Source: Chrysaora quinquecirrha (lineage: Eukaryota; Cnidaria; Scyphozoa; Semaeostomeae; Pelagiidae). Taken from it: a stretch of 64,000 nucleotides of DNA. Position 1 is the first letter of the stretch. Every line of letters begins with the position of its first letter. Position numbers and translations under genes: made by a program. Of this stretch, positions 33,701-44,729 are shown in pieces. Where the stretch lies: NCBI GenBank assembly GCA_014526335.1, contig JACTAT010000307.1:62001-126000 (forward strand), read 5' to 3'. The notes below the pieces were generated by a model. It worked only from the letters and a program-made list of their open reading frames with translations. It was not told the origin of the DNA and did not search any database.

Positions 33701-36700
33701 TCTTTCTACCGCATTTTAAACTGATACTAATGCATTTCTTTCAGGACACACATCAATCGTAGAAATACTTTTGGATCGTGGCAGTGATCCTTTGATTCCA
33801 GATAAAAATGGAGTTCGGCCTTTGCATTATGCAGCGCAGAATAACTTTGGAAAGACAGTCAATGCAATGCTTCAGCATGAAAATGTGAAAGATGTACCAG
33901 ATAATGACAAAAGAACTGCACTGATGTGGGCCGCTGCTAAAGGTATCCTATTTCATTAATAACATTTTTCATCTTGAGGCTTTAATATCGGGGTAATGTC
34001 GTGCTAAATGGAACTAAGTGCCACTTAAAAATTATGAATAGCAAAGGGCACTAATTTTTCACTAGTCAGGTTTTAAACAAGGGATTTTACCTCTATAGAT
34101 ACATGGTTTTTTATGGGTTAAAAATACCATAAAATGTTCTAAATGAAAAATTAGCGGAATAAAAAATAGACAAGTAGACTAAATAAATAGCTAAAAATAG
34201 CCTATTTGGTTTCACTTTCTGATTGGTGCATTTCAATCCACATCTGGGTATTAATTCCGACTTAGTCATATGTTCCGGTCTGTTTCTGACGTTTATACTC
34301 TTAGGAATGCAGGCGAAAAAAGCTTAAGTATGTCCAGAGATGTTTCCGCTGTTTCTCACAGTTTTGAAATTTTGTAACACTCAAAATTATTAAATTATTG
34401 ATTGCAAAGCTCAGTATTTCAGCGTACACTGACATTTCTAAAATGAATATTTTTAGGTGCCTATGATGCTCTATCAGTATTAATAACTCATAAACAAGAT
34501 ATATTGACAGCAGATAAAGCAGGAGCGACTGCACTGCACATGGCTGCGGAAGGAGGCCATCTTCAATGTGTTATGCTTCTTCTTCAACATCAAGCTGGTG
34601 TCAATGTACTTGATAAGCAACAATATACTCCTCTGTTTTGTGCATGTCAGATGGGACATAAAGAAGTGGTTGAATCTTTACTTCTTCGTAAGTAGTTATA
34701 TGTCAAGTGATTCCTAGTAGACAGGGTATTTTGGCCTGCAATCTAAGGAAGTGCCTAACCTTTGTTTTTAAACTTGATTGCCGGTAAATCGACCACGCTG
34801 AAACGTTTAAGACCAGGAGCCAAATCGAGAAATGCTTCTATCACGTGATATACGACATCATGATGACGTCATAAAAATATACCTTTTACCCATTTTAATT
34901 CGCTTAATAGCCATTTAATATGAAAGAAAATGGCAAAAATAGATAGAACACATTGAGAGCTTTCGATTGATATACATTTTGTTGCATTTCGAAGGTTAAA
35001 ATATTTATGATGACGTCATCGGGACCTTTTTGAGCTGGTCCTTTCATAGTGGGGATGTTGGTGAAACAATTGTGCATTTTATGTTACCAGTATCAAATTT
35101 GGCGAAAAGGGGTAGTTTGACGTGCTAAAAAAGATAGGATATGTGCCCCAACTGAGAAATGCCCCCTTGTGCTATTTTTAGACTGGGGTAATAAGTACCA
35201 GTCCTCTTCATAAGCTATAACACTAGTTTTATTGCAAATTGTAATGCAAACATCAAATTTGGCGAAAACAGGCAGTTTGACATGCTAAAAAAGATAGGAG
35301 ATGTGCCCCAACTGTGAAATGCCCCCTTGTGCTATTTTTAGACTAGGGTAATTGGTACCAGGCCTCTACATAAGCTATAACACTAGTTTTATTGCAAATT
35401 GCAAGGCAAGCATCAAATTTGGCGAAAACAGGCAGTTTGACATGCTAAAAAAGATAGGAGATGTGCCCCAACTGTGAAATGCCCCCTTGTGCTATTTTTG
35501 GACTAGGGTAATTGGTACCAGGCCTCTACATAAGCTATAACACTAGTTTTATTGCAAATTGTAATGCAAGCATCAAATTTGGCGATAACAGGCAGTTTGA
35601 CATGCTAAAAAAGATAAGATATGTGCCCCAACTGAGAAATGCCCCCTTGTGTTATTTTTAGACTGGGGTAATAAGTACCAGTCCTCTTCATAAGCTATAA
35701 CACTAGTTTTATTGCAAATTGTAATGCAAACATCAAATTTGGCGAAAACAGGCAGTTTGACATGCTAAAAAAGATGGGATATGAACCCCAATCGAGAAGT
35801 GCCCCCTTGTGCTATTTTTAGACTGACCAGATATATTTTTATACTGTACTAGACCTCTACATGAGCTATAACGGTAATTTTGTTATAAAGTTTAATACAG
35901 AAATCCAACTTAGGGAATAAGGGCTGTTTGATACGCTGAAAAAGACAAGATATTGGTACCTATTACCCCAGTCTAGAAATAGCACAAGGGGGCACTTCTC
36001 GATTGGGGCTCATATCCCATCATTTTTAACGTGTCAAACTGCCTGCTGTCGCCAAATTTGATGCTTGTATTACAATTTGCAATAAAACTAGTGTTATAGC
36101 TTATGTAGAGGCCTGGTACCAATTACCCCAGTCTAAAAATAGCACAAGGGGGCGTTTCTCAGTTGGGGCACATATCTTATCTTTTTTAGCTTGTCAAGCT
36201 GCCTGTTTTCGCCAAATTTGATGCTTGCATTACAATTTCCAATAAAACTAGTGTTATAGCTTATGTAGAGGCCTGGTACCAATTACCCCAGTCTAAAAAT
36301 AGCACAAGGGGGGCGTTTCTCAGTTGGGGCACATATCTTATCTTTTTTAGCATGTCAAACTGACTGTTTTCGCCAAATTTGATACTTGCATTATAATTTG
36401 CAATAAAACTAGTGTTATAGCTTATGTAGAGGCCTGGTACCAATTACCCCAGTCTAAAAATAGCACAAGGGGGCGTTTCTCACTTGGGGCACATATCCTA
36501 TCTTTTTTAGCACGTCAAACAACCCCTTTTCGCCAAATTTGATACTGGTAACATAAAATGCACAATTGTTTCACCAACATCCCCACTATGAAAGGACCAG
36601 CTCAGAGGTCCCGATGACGTCATCATAAATATTTTAACCTTCGAAATGCAACAAAATGTATATCAATCGAAAGCTCTCAATGTGTTCTATCTATTTTTGC

Positions 36701-39700
36701 CATTTTCTTTCATATTAAATGGCTATTAAGCGAATTAAAATGGGTAAAAGGTATATTTTTATGACGTCATCATGACGTCGTATATCACGTGATAGAAGCA
36801 TTTCTCGATTTGGCTCCTGGTCTTAAACGATTCAGCGTGATCGATTTACCGAGAATCAAGTTTAAAAACAAAGGTTAGGCATTTCCTTAGATTGCAGGCC
36901 AAAATACCCTGTCTATAGTGTATGTTATTCACTACTTTAATCTGCAATTTGTAATTTACAATATCTAATTCGGCAACTTGATACCAACTTAAGTTAACGT
37001 ATCGGCACGAAATATTAAGATTATACGATAAATAATTTGGTTTCCCTGTTGGGTGCCAAAAACTTATATTTCCAAGACATGACGGTGCACCTTTTCAATC
37101 TTCTGCTCTGCTGACGGAATATCTCGTGTATATCGTAAAGAGTCTCGTTATAGCAATATTTAATGCATCCAAGGGTTAGATCTATTAATTTAAAAACGCA
37201 TTATCTGGGAAAGGGCACATCCTTGCCGATATAGCCCGAAGAAAGCCTGTATCTTTAGGCCCTCGTGTTGTAAATTTTTAGTCTTTCGACTATTCATCTT
37301 CATTTCGTTTCTCGTTGTTAGATGGTGCTGCTGTTGATTTAGAAGACAAAGAAGGAAGAACACCTTTGCATTGGGCAGCCGTTGGTGGAAGAACTGATAT
37401 TTGTGGAATGCTACTTGATCATGGCCTAAACCCTGCTAAGAAAGATAAATTGGGGTAGGCGAATTCATTTTTTGAAAATTTTATTGGTCGTGAGAAGCTA
37501 ATTATTCTCATACCGTGACAACGTGTAGTAGTTTTTGCTTGGCTATCAAGCAACGACTAGCATTCTTCTTCTACATTCTTTAAGTTCTATACCAAATGAA
37601 AGTCATGACTCAACGAGAGCTATCTGTCATTGTGTAACTGGGGGTGGAAGCTAACATGCTTTAAATAAATTGCTCACGAGCTATCTTTCTACTATACTTG
37701 CTTAAGCAAAGTATCATTCGTGGCACATACTGTGTGCGGCGGAGACTATATTTTCCCGCACAGCATGTAGACTCGTCTATTATTGCGCATCGAATTCACA
37801 AAATTTTTAACTGATATTGATTATATTTGTTTTAGTCGACCAGCTCTCCATTATGCTGCATACGGTGGATTCTACACATGCATGTCATTGCTTTTGGAAT
37901 TTCGAGCTGATGTGGATGCACGTGATAATACTGGCGTTACTGCTTTACACTGGGCATGCGCATCTGGTTCACTTGATGCTGTAAAGTTACTCTTTAGATA
38001 CAATGCTTTTCCGAATTTCGTTGAATTAGAAGGAGATAAACTGACACCACTTGATTATGCGATTTTCCGCGAACACATGGATGTAGCACAGGTAGCTATT
38101 CACATTGATTAGTTATTCGTGTTAAACGTGAAGTACCGGAATTAAATATGCGCTACACGCTCTAAAATACGCTTGAAAACCATCGACTGATGATAGTTGA
38201 ATGTCTTTCGCTTCACAAGTTGTCTGGGCGTTACAAAAAATTTTCCATTACTAGCCTGAGTTTCTTAAATTTCAGTGATCTAAGAGTCTCAGTATCTTAT
38301 GTAGTGTTACCGATAAGAAAACACACGTATATATCATGTCCGAGTTTAAGTATATATAGCCAAAATATGCAAGACGTTTCCTTGGTGTATGCAAATACTT
38401 TTATGAAAATTTTAGGTACTGAAAATTTGAAGTACTGACAGTTATTATCACAGTTGAAAATTGGACAGCGAAAATGCCCCGTTAGCAACTTGAAATCATA
38501 AAAATGGTGTTAGGGAGTGGTTGGGAAGTGCGAGGCTTGAAAAATAGGTTTTGAGTTATATCTTCCATAGTTATTTAGTAATAGTAAAGTAATTTTTGAA
38601 TAATACAAAACTTCAAAATTGTGAGCTACCGCAAAACTACAAAACTGCAAAATTAAGAGTTACCCTATTTCCTCGACTAAGTGCCCGCCCTTGATTAAGC
38701 GGCCACCTTTGGATTGGAATGCTTATCAGGTTGGTCCATGACACACCTTGAATTATGTACGTGCAAGTTTTTGATGGAATGAACCAAGAGACCCCTTTTG
38801 CCATTCTATTTTTCATGTTTCTTTCTTGCAAAAGTATTCATCCACTGTGTTACTTTTCATCATATGATTTGCTGATATAAACTTGTGTTCTAGTTCATGA
38901 TCGAGCATTCGGCCTTTACAATAGCTGGAATTCAAGACGAGGCTGCAATAGTCATTCAGGCAGCATGGAGAGGATACAGACTAAGGCAATCGTTTCAAGA
39001 TCAAAAACAGCTTTTGATTTTACATGAAAAGAGAAGAAAACAAGTACGAAAAAGGCAAAGTTTCAACGAAAATGAAGAATTTATGCATTCTCTTTCAAAT
39101 AAACAGCAAGGAATTTTATCGCAACATGAAACGAAAAATGAAAGCGAATCAGCTGAGTCTTTTGTTTCTACCGATGCCTACGACCAGAAAGAGGACGATT
39201 ATTTGCCGATTGAACCCGAGTATGAAGAAGACATTGAAAGCCAAATTAGCGAAGGTTTATCGGAGAAATATAGATATCACAGCCAAGGGATCAAATTGAA
39301 AAAGAAGTTAACAAAAAGTGAAAATATGCAAGTTGATTCAAAACCAAATGATAGAAAGGGCTTGACAGCTAATAAAAATACAAATCAAGAGATGTATTCA
39401 GACCGAGAGCTGTATCCAGAAAATAAATTCCATTCTCATGGGATATCATCACTTCGTATGGACGAAACGTCACCTAAATCGAAAATTGATCATGCTGAAG
39501 AAGATTATTCTGATTCGTTTCTGGTGCAAGAAAGTAAAATGTTGAAATATTTGCACCAAGATAATTCTGACGAGTTTCAAAATTATGATCACATCATGCA
39601 AGACTTTAAAAAGTTACCTACAGAAACTAAAGATTTAGAGAACGATGATGAACGTGGAGGAGAAACTTATAAAAGTTATAGGAATTTAACGACTAAAGGC

Positions 39701-42700
39701 TACGAAACGTTGCTAGATGAAGAATGGTCTGATACAGCTAAATTCAACACTAAGATAGTTAAAAAGAATAAAGAAGTAACAAACTCAAAGTTAAAAAGCG
39801 ATCGAAAGACTAAGCAAAATGTTGTTCTTAATGAAATTGATAAAACTGTGTCATTTGCAACTACCAATACCGACAACTCAGACTCATGTTTAAAACCTTG
39901 GCAGATATATGAACGAGAACAAAAAAGAGCAAAATTGGTAAGACTGAAAATTGAATCTGCCGTTATAATTCAGAGAGCATTCAGAAATCATTTATTAAAA
40001 AATCGAAAGTCTTTTTGTGATAATTCAGTGACGGAGATAGAGAAAAGCGAGGAGAAGGAGGGAAAAGATAAACACGTTTTCGAAGAGATTGCTGCGTTAG
40101 TTATTCAGTTACACTGGAGGAGTTATTTGAGAAATAAATTAGTTAAAGAAAGGGTAAAAGATTACGAGAAAAAAGAGACAGAAGATCTGAGGCAAGTATT
40201 CTAATTTTCTTCTTTTATGAAATACACGCAGTTTTTTTTATAAGCAACCGCTTATAAGCAACCAAGATGTAGAAGGCCTAAAATTTTAAGCAATGTATAG
40301 TACTAAAGGAAAAAAGCCTAAGCAACATTTTGAATTTCAAATACTTTATATCACTGCAAGCAATCGAGGATCGATCAACATAGATGCTATTTCCATTCAT
40401 TTGTCAAAAACTCGCATACCAACGGAGTGTTACTTTTAAGGGGTTTCGGTTAAACTTTCAATACAAAGTCTCTATATGGTACTTCTGGACTGATGCTATT
40501 TATATTACTTCTTTGCTGTATACTAGGTGTTCTAGCGTTATGTTGCATAAAAAGCTATAGGATAACTCCAAATTTGTCTGTTTTTCTAGGCTGTTTTTCT
40601 ATTCTTAGGGCAAAAATATAGTTAACATTAAGCAACTTCTAAGCAACTTTTTCTACTAAAAGGTGGCCATAAGAGGTCCAAAAATAAGCAACTTTTTGAA
40701 CTAGGCCCGAGGGAAGTTGCTTATAAAAAAACTGCGCTTTGCACGACACTTTTTTGAAACCCAAATTGTTGGCAGCTGTTCTCTTTTTTTTGCAACATGG
40801 TACATTTCGTCCCTTTTCGACCTGAAACTCATGGTCCCATTTCAAGCCTGAGAACAACCGGTGTTGTTTCTCTGTGTTTTCTGTCTCGACACTCAATAGC
40901 TATCACATATGTCAAATCTAAAACTTTACTTTTACTTTCACTGCATTTACTTTACCTAATGATCTACTGAGACGACTACACATCCCGAATTTAATTCATT
41001 CCGCACTGTGTTTATTTACAGAATATTTGCAGCTAAAGAGAAAAAGCCAAAAGTCATTCTGAATCCAAAACAGCAAGATTCGTCAAACAGATCATCAAAC
41101 AGCACATTGTCAACAAAAATGCAAAATCGTGAAGACAGCTCTCCTCGATCTGTGTTGAGAGATAAAAATAAATATGATGATGGTACACAAGCAAACTGGC
41201 GTATTAGTGCAGTTAGTGGAAAGAGGGTAGATGAATATCCTTCTTCAATTCACAGCAAGTCAAGACCAAAGACCACTGAGATATCATCAAGGCATGAAAG
41301 AAAAGCAAGTCCTCGTGTTTCAGAAACGCAACACCGATTGAAATGTAAGTCTGATTCTTTTGAGTTTCATTCTTGAAGGGGTTTTCATTCGTTTTTTAGC
41401 CCAGTTTGATTTTCTTCTGCTGCACTTCACCAAGAGAGCCCTCCCCATTAGCTTGACATAACAATGCTGTGACTGGAATTTCTTTTACGTGACATCAGAA
41501 GGAGCTGAAATACATCCTTATCATTTCTGTTATTTCTGATGTTTTTGTTGACCAGCGTGAACTAGCATGAAACAGGCTTGAAACACGATTTCCCACCAAC
41601 GAATATCGGAAACAAATTTTTAGAAATGTAAGTGTTGGGATTCTTTCTTATTCCAAAACGAAAAGAAATTCAACCTTATCGGTGCTTCAGTAGTTACGTT
41701 CACCAGGCGTTAATAATTTGTTCAATAATTAGATTAAAATCTGAAGTACTAAGAATAAGAAAAAGTGGATATTTCTTGAAAACGGCCGTCATGAGGTTAT
41801 AACTTCCGACCCTTTCCATAGGAAGATCTCAAGTTTGGCCTATCAAAAGCTCGGTCCACAAAAGTCTGTTTATACCCAATATCCTCGATAGGCAATGTCT
41901 CCTTAAGGTTTGAAAGGTAAGCCAGAGGCTACCATCCTTTCAAAAGGATTGCATACCTAGCAGACAGAAAGATTGATCTTGAGGAAGTTTTGTGCCCTAA
42001 TGATGCAAAGTACATGGTTGGTTAGTTCGCAATTCCCAAAGAAAAGTTGATGCAAACAACACAAGTCTATCCAGCGTCTAATAATAAACAGTCAATCCAG
42101 GAGAACGGGGTTGTTTCCTTATAACCAGTAGAGCAAGGTTAGTCAGCGTTTCACTCGCGTTTTTAGTCTGTCTTTATCCAAGCAAAAAAATATGTGCCTT
42201 CGTAGACAGAAAAAATTATTTGTCGTTCCGACTCCTCAGTTTACCTGATTGCTAATTTCACTTCTTTCCTGGAGGTGCTGTGGCGTCGTGGTGTAATCCA
42301 GCTGACCCGTGGTGTCAGAAGCTCAGTGTAGTCAGGGTTCGAGCCCAGCCACGGTAGCGTCACGCCCAGGGTCGAGGTCTCAATTAGTTAACCTACTACT
42401 GAGATCCTAGCGACTGGCGCTAAAACACCATTTCACCTTCACCTGTTTGCAGATTGGGATTCACATCACGATACCAATTCGAGTTTCAGTGGGATTTTTC
42501 TGATTGGCTAATTTTGATCCGCATTCGGGTTTATATTGATGTTTCATATAAAGTACTTTGCTTTCATGTCTTGCTTGCGCTAGTCTTAGCAATTTTCCTA
42601 GGAATCTCGAGTACTCGGAATAAGCTGAGAATCAATAACATTGTTTAATGGAAAGGGGGGAGAAAAGAGGATAGAAAAAGCTAACGACATACATAACAAA

Positions 42701-42845
42701 AGTAAAAATGTAATAATTTTCTCTCTTTGAAGCTGGTTTATCTCGTGGAGGTCATCTTACACCAACTAACCAAGGGACTGCTTCAAAAGTTTACAAGCCT
42801 CAGAGTTGGTCATCTAATTTACAAAAGTTTCCTGTACGATATTGA
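19115..42845 (+). CDS. INVS: inversin (nephrocystin-2), ankyrin-repeat/IQ ciliary protein, complete
   Basis: Eighteen exons join with consistent phases to 3,378 nt (1,125 residues plus TGA): 19115-19144 (tentative first exon), 19532-19586, 20403-20474, 21224-21270, 21685-21747, 22528-22581, 25494-25564, 26174-26213, 27294-27347, 31185-31343, 32560-32740, 33745-33942, 34457-34687, 37322-37454, 37836-38091, 38894-40191, 41022-41344 and 42733-42845. About 15 ankyrin repeats fill residues 25-545 (GRTPL, TALHWAAYQ, RTPLHWAA, RPLHYAAQ, TALHMAAEGGH, RTPLHWAAVGG, PALHYAAYGG). The end of that block, TPLDYAIFREH, is followed by IEHSAFTIAGIQDEAAIVIQ, which matches the characteristic inversin junction into the first IQ motif (about 564-583). 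Two more IQ motifs lie near 902 and 948, after a long acidic, charged region. Vertebrate inversin is about 1,065 residues with a similar plan. It defines the inversin compartment of the primary cilium and acts in planar-polarity and Wnt switching. All introns are GT-AG except the one after 40191, which starts GC. The first exon is the least certain. Confidence 0.93.
19813..19853. repeat. perfect 17-bp hairpin
   Basis: CCAGACTTTCAATTTCA at 19,813-19,829 is followed by its exact complement at 19,837-19,853, with a 7-nt loop. Flanking CCTTGG/CCCAGGG extend the pairing imperfectly. It lies in inversin intron 2 and looks like the centre of a small foldback element. Confidence 0.7.
22075..22202. 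repeat. foldback repeat with GACCG...GGTC-type core
   Basis: The arm GAGCGTTCAAAGTTCCAAATTCTATAAGGGCTTTGACCG (read in parts) is complementary to GAGCCCTTATAAAATTGCAGACTTTGAACGC on the far side of a centre that reads GGGTGAAAATTTTCACCCC. A relative is at 54,177-54,310, and a looser one is at 14,239-14,653. It lies in inversin intron 5. Confidence 0.7.
24096..24963. repeat. repeat bounded by GTCC-GAA-GGAC hairpins with internal (GAT)n microsatellites
   Basis: The left end is TTATGTCCGAAGGACATAATGAGAGGGTGT and the right end carries AGTCCTTCGGACATTGCGATAGC. The left body (ATAGACGCTTTTTCTTGCC, AACAAAAGATAAACCACAAAT, GAAGTCGCCGT) recurs at 61,808-61,886. The right third contains several GAT tracts (24,549-24,655, 24,694-24,733, 24,774-24,845) separated by a duplicated phrase ATTCATGATNATGATGGAAATGACATAATG. 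A second element of the same layout ends at 62,945, and a left-end fragment is at 56,116-56,165. It lies in the large inversin intron 6. Its transposon class is not recognised. Confidence 0.7.
27140..27214. repeat. head-to-head inverted pair of a dispersed repeat
   Basis: ATTTTCGGGCATACTA (27,161-27,176) is followed after GATG by its exact complement. Outside it GATAAAC-tgc-GGAAA pairs with TTTC-tac-GTTTAT. The phrases TATGCCCGAAAATGTTTCTACTG and TTGCAGCTTT match the dispersed family seen at 9,440, 34,340 and 45,400, so two copies appear to meet head to head here. Confidence 0.65.
27658..31096 (+). mobile_element. decayed LINE (endonuclease-reverse transcriptase), 5'-truncated, in inversin intron 9
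   Basis: An apurinic-type endonuclease region starts near ISHLNIHGLHDN (27,690) and continues with CAAYIPP, IILIGDFNARTN, GNLTCFSHNGASCVDY and LSDHCKI up to about 28,470. A reverse transcriptase follows (KNKKAIGFDGISNEMIK, GVRQGCPLSPTLFNLFINDL, LFYADDLIIL at about 29,690). The C-terminal part has a zinc-knuckle-like FCKYCKN...DEIHF...C (30,660-30,720) and the frame ends at 30,907. A 3' UTR leads to an A-run at about 31,084-31,096. The frame is broken near 27,858-28,000, 29,268, 29,400, 29,749, 30,047 and further on, so the copy is dead. The endonuclease lacks its start, as in 5' truncation. The clade is not assigned. Confidence 0.85.
34225..34380. repeat. dispersed repeat 'CATCTGGGTATTAATTCCGAC', copy
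   Basis: The phrases CATCTGGGTATTAATTCCGAC, CGGTCTGTTTCTGACGTTTATACT, CGAAAAAAGCTTAAGTATG and TGTTTCTCACAGTTTTGAAATTTT are shared with 45,290-45,415, and the last part is shared with 9,440-9,535. It lies just before inversin exon 34457-34687. Confidence 0.6.
34718..36915. mobile_element. 2.2-kb foldback element with 160-bp tandem repeats in both arms
   Basis: The terminal inverted repeat starts TAGACAGGGTATTTTGG at 34,718 and ends with the exact complement at 36,915. TAG is duplicated on each side (34,715-34,717 and 36,916-36,918). About 370 bp of outer arm is almost perfectly inverted (including CACGTGATA and GATGACGTCATC). Next comes a tandem array. In the left arm the marker GGCGA recurs at 35101, 35261, 35421, 35581 and 35741, exactly 160 nt apart. 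In the right arm the complement recurs at 36051, 36211, 36372 and 36532. The turn-around is near 35,950. There is no coding frame. It occupies most of the inversin intron between exons 34457-34687 and 37322-37454. Confidence 0.9.
40223..40742. mobile_element. TA-type MITE, AAGCAAC word type
   Basis: The left end is TACACGCAGTTTTTTTTATAAG and the right end TTATAAAAAAACTGCGC is its near-complement. AAGCAAC occurs six times on the + strand and once inverted (GTTGCTTAT). The inner phrases AGATGTAGAAGGCC and AAGAGGTCCAAAAATAAGC align with the AAGGAAC element at 1371-1775 except that the word differs. It starts 32 bp downstream of the GC-type splice donor of inversin exon 38894-40191. Confidence 0.82.
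42277..42450 (+). repeat. tRNA-derived SINE
   Basis: GCTGTGGCGTCGTGGTGTAAT provides an A-box-like block, and GGGTTCGAGCCC at about 42,335-42,346 is a perfect B-box. A non-tRNA tail follows (CCTACTACTGAGATCCTAGC). The acceptor stem pairs only partly (GCTGTGG with CCACGGTAGC), so it is a SINE rather than a tRNA gene. It lies in the last inversin intron. Confidence 0.65.
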
Positions 42846-43735
42846 AGGCAATGACGAGGGTCTTCAGCTGTATGTGTTTCAAGTTTTGCCGTCTGATTCA
42901 TTCACTAATTTAAAGTATGTAACAGAAGGGATTTTCCTATGAACACCAAGAAATTATAAATCTATGAAAACTTAATTAAACTTTATTTATCTATGCAAAT
43001 TTCCTCTTGTGAAATATCGGTTAGTTAGTTACTTCTGTGTACGGTATGTAAATAGAGTTTTTGTATTTGTAGTCTTGAATAAGGTTAATAAAGTAAAAGT
43101 AATATTTGTAAGCTATGCTATCTGTTAAACTATGATCAAATTTTTTCTTTGAGTTTATAAATATGATGTTTATTTATATATATGTGGAAATAACTTGCTT
43201 TAGATATTGTTGTATTAGGGGGAGGGTTATTTGCTGAATCGGTTGTAAATCAACATTAGTCTTTTCTACCTGTTTTTACAATTATTTGTGAACAAGATGC
43301 TTTAAAATCACTGCACAACGAAAGAATTGTATTTTTCCCGACCATGCAGGCTCATGCAGGCTCCTTCTCGTAATTACTATTTCCCAAAAGCCCTGGTCAT
43401 TAGGTAGAATTGCTTCCCAAGTCCCTAACTTCACTCAATTGTTGTTGTTTGCTAGAGTAAGCTCGTTAGTTTAACCGTCCAGCAATTCAATTCAATAGCG
43501 ATAACTCGACCCGTGTAGTCAATCTAGTCATGAGGTTATGGTGGCGATAAAAGTGCCTGCGGACTACAAGCAAAATAGGAAAGCGTAAACAGATATACAT
43601 CAAGTACCTGCCTATCGTTTTGCGCTCTGTGAGGTCCAGGTTTTTCAGATATCCTTCCAGATGTCCGATTCTGGCGCGCAGTTGTCAGTCTCACCCCATT
43701 TAAAATCTTTTCTTGTAGAAATATAAATTTATACA
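42846..43735. other. inversin 3' flank, intergenic
   Basis: After the inversin TGA the sequence is AT-rich, with AATAAAG-type words (43,087-43,095, GTTAATAAAGTAAAAG) that could serve as a poly(A) signal. Nothing further is supported. Confidence 0.5.
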
Positions 43736-44103
43736 TGGTACACCCTTTATTTTTGGACCTCTTTTGAGGCAATTGTAGTTCAAAAAGTTCCTTAATAGTT
43801 CCTTAATTTTAACTGCACATACAGTGGTCTTAACAATAAAAGAGACACACTTGCATGTAAGCAGGGCTCAAGAATACTCAAAGAAACATTTGATGCATGC
43901 TTAACTTACAATTTTTGTGATTTTCGACTGCAAATGAATGGAACCGGCTTTGTAATTCTTGATTATTTGCAGTGATAAAAGCATTCAACACTGAAAAGTT
44001 TCTTAATGATTTTCTTTTTAGTAGTATAAGTTCTTTAAACTTTCGCGCCTTCTACATGTAGGTTCCTTATAAAGTGGTTCTTTATATAAAAAAAGCGCGT
44101 ATA
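43736..44103. mobile_element. AAGGAAC-type MITE, inverted and with one damaged end
   Basis: This is the reverse complement of the 1371-1775 family. It contains GACCTCTTTTGAGGCAATTGTAG, GTTCCTTAATAGTTCCTTAA, ACATACAGTGGTCTTAACAATAAAAGAGA and TTCTACATGTAGGTTCCTTATAAAG, ending AAAAAAAGCGCGTATA. The 43,740 end jumps from TACACCC directly to TTTATTTTTGGACC, so the outer block with its first AAGGAAC words is deleted. Confidence 0.78.
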
Positions 44104-44257
44104 CTGTACTGTACCAAAAACTAAATCTACGAAGATTTACAAAACATATCAACGAATCTAGAATATTTAATTTTAACAGTGATAGTAATTGATTATTGAC
44201 CCGAGGGCGGAGCTAAAACATTAAACTAAGAGAGGGTGTTTGGGTTTTACGGTTACA

Positions 44258-44580
44258 CGGTTTTGTCAATATTTCGGCTCGGATTTTCAGTTTTTTCAGG
44301 AAAATTATGCAATTTTTCGGTTTTGAAAATATCGTCGGTGGTGAACGGTTTTACGGCATTTCTGGATAGTTTTTCCGGTTTTTGATAAAGATTTTGCTAC
44401 TGAATGCCGACTCAGTGAAGCTACAGGTTAGCTGTGAAAACAAAAATTTTTATTGCAGGAAAACGTCCCAAAAACGTAAAGTGAACAGTAAAATTCCGTG
44501 CACTTTTTGTGAAGACCGAGACTTAACATCGTGCCATACGGTTTTGCTCAAAATACAGTATCGCACGGTTTTACGGTTTT
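44258..44580 (+). repeat. irregular array of CGGTTTT words upstream of primase
   Basis: CGGTTTT occurs at 44258, 44318, 44346, 44376, 44539, 44566 and 44574, all on the + strand, often as ACGGTTTTACGG. The array ends 150 bp before the primase ATG. It may be a degenerate repeat or a cluster of protein-binding words, and the sequence alone does not decide which. Confidence 0.5.
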
Positions 44581-44729
44581 GAGAACCTCCAACCATTCCG
44601 ACACCCCCTCAACTAAAGGTTTCAAAATGTTTGATGTTGTCATTTTGAAGTCAGGCCTCGTTTTCATATATCAGAAAGATGTTTCGCAAAAAATTGGCGC
44701 CAAATAAACACTTTTGAGCGGGAAACAAA

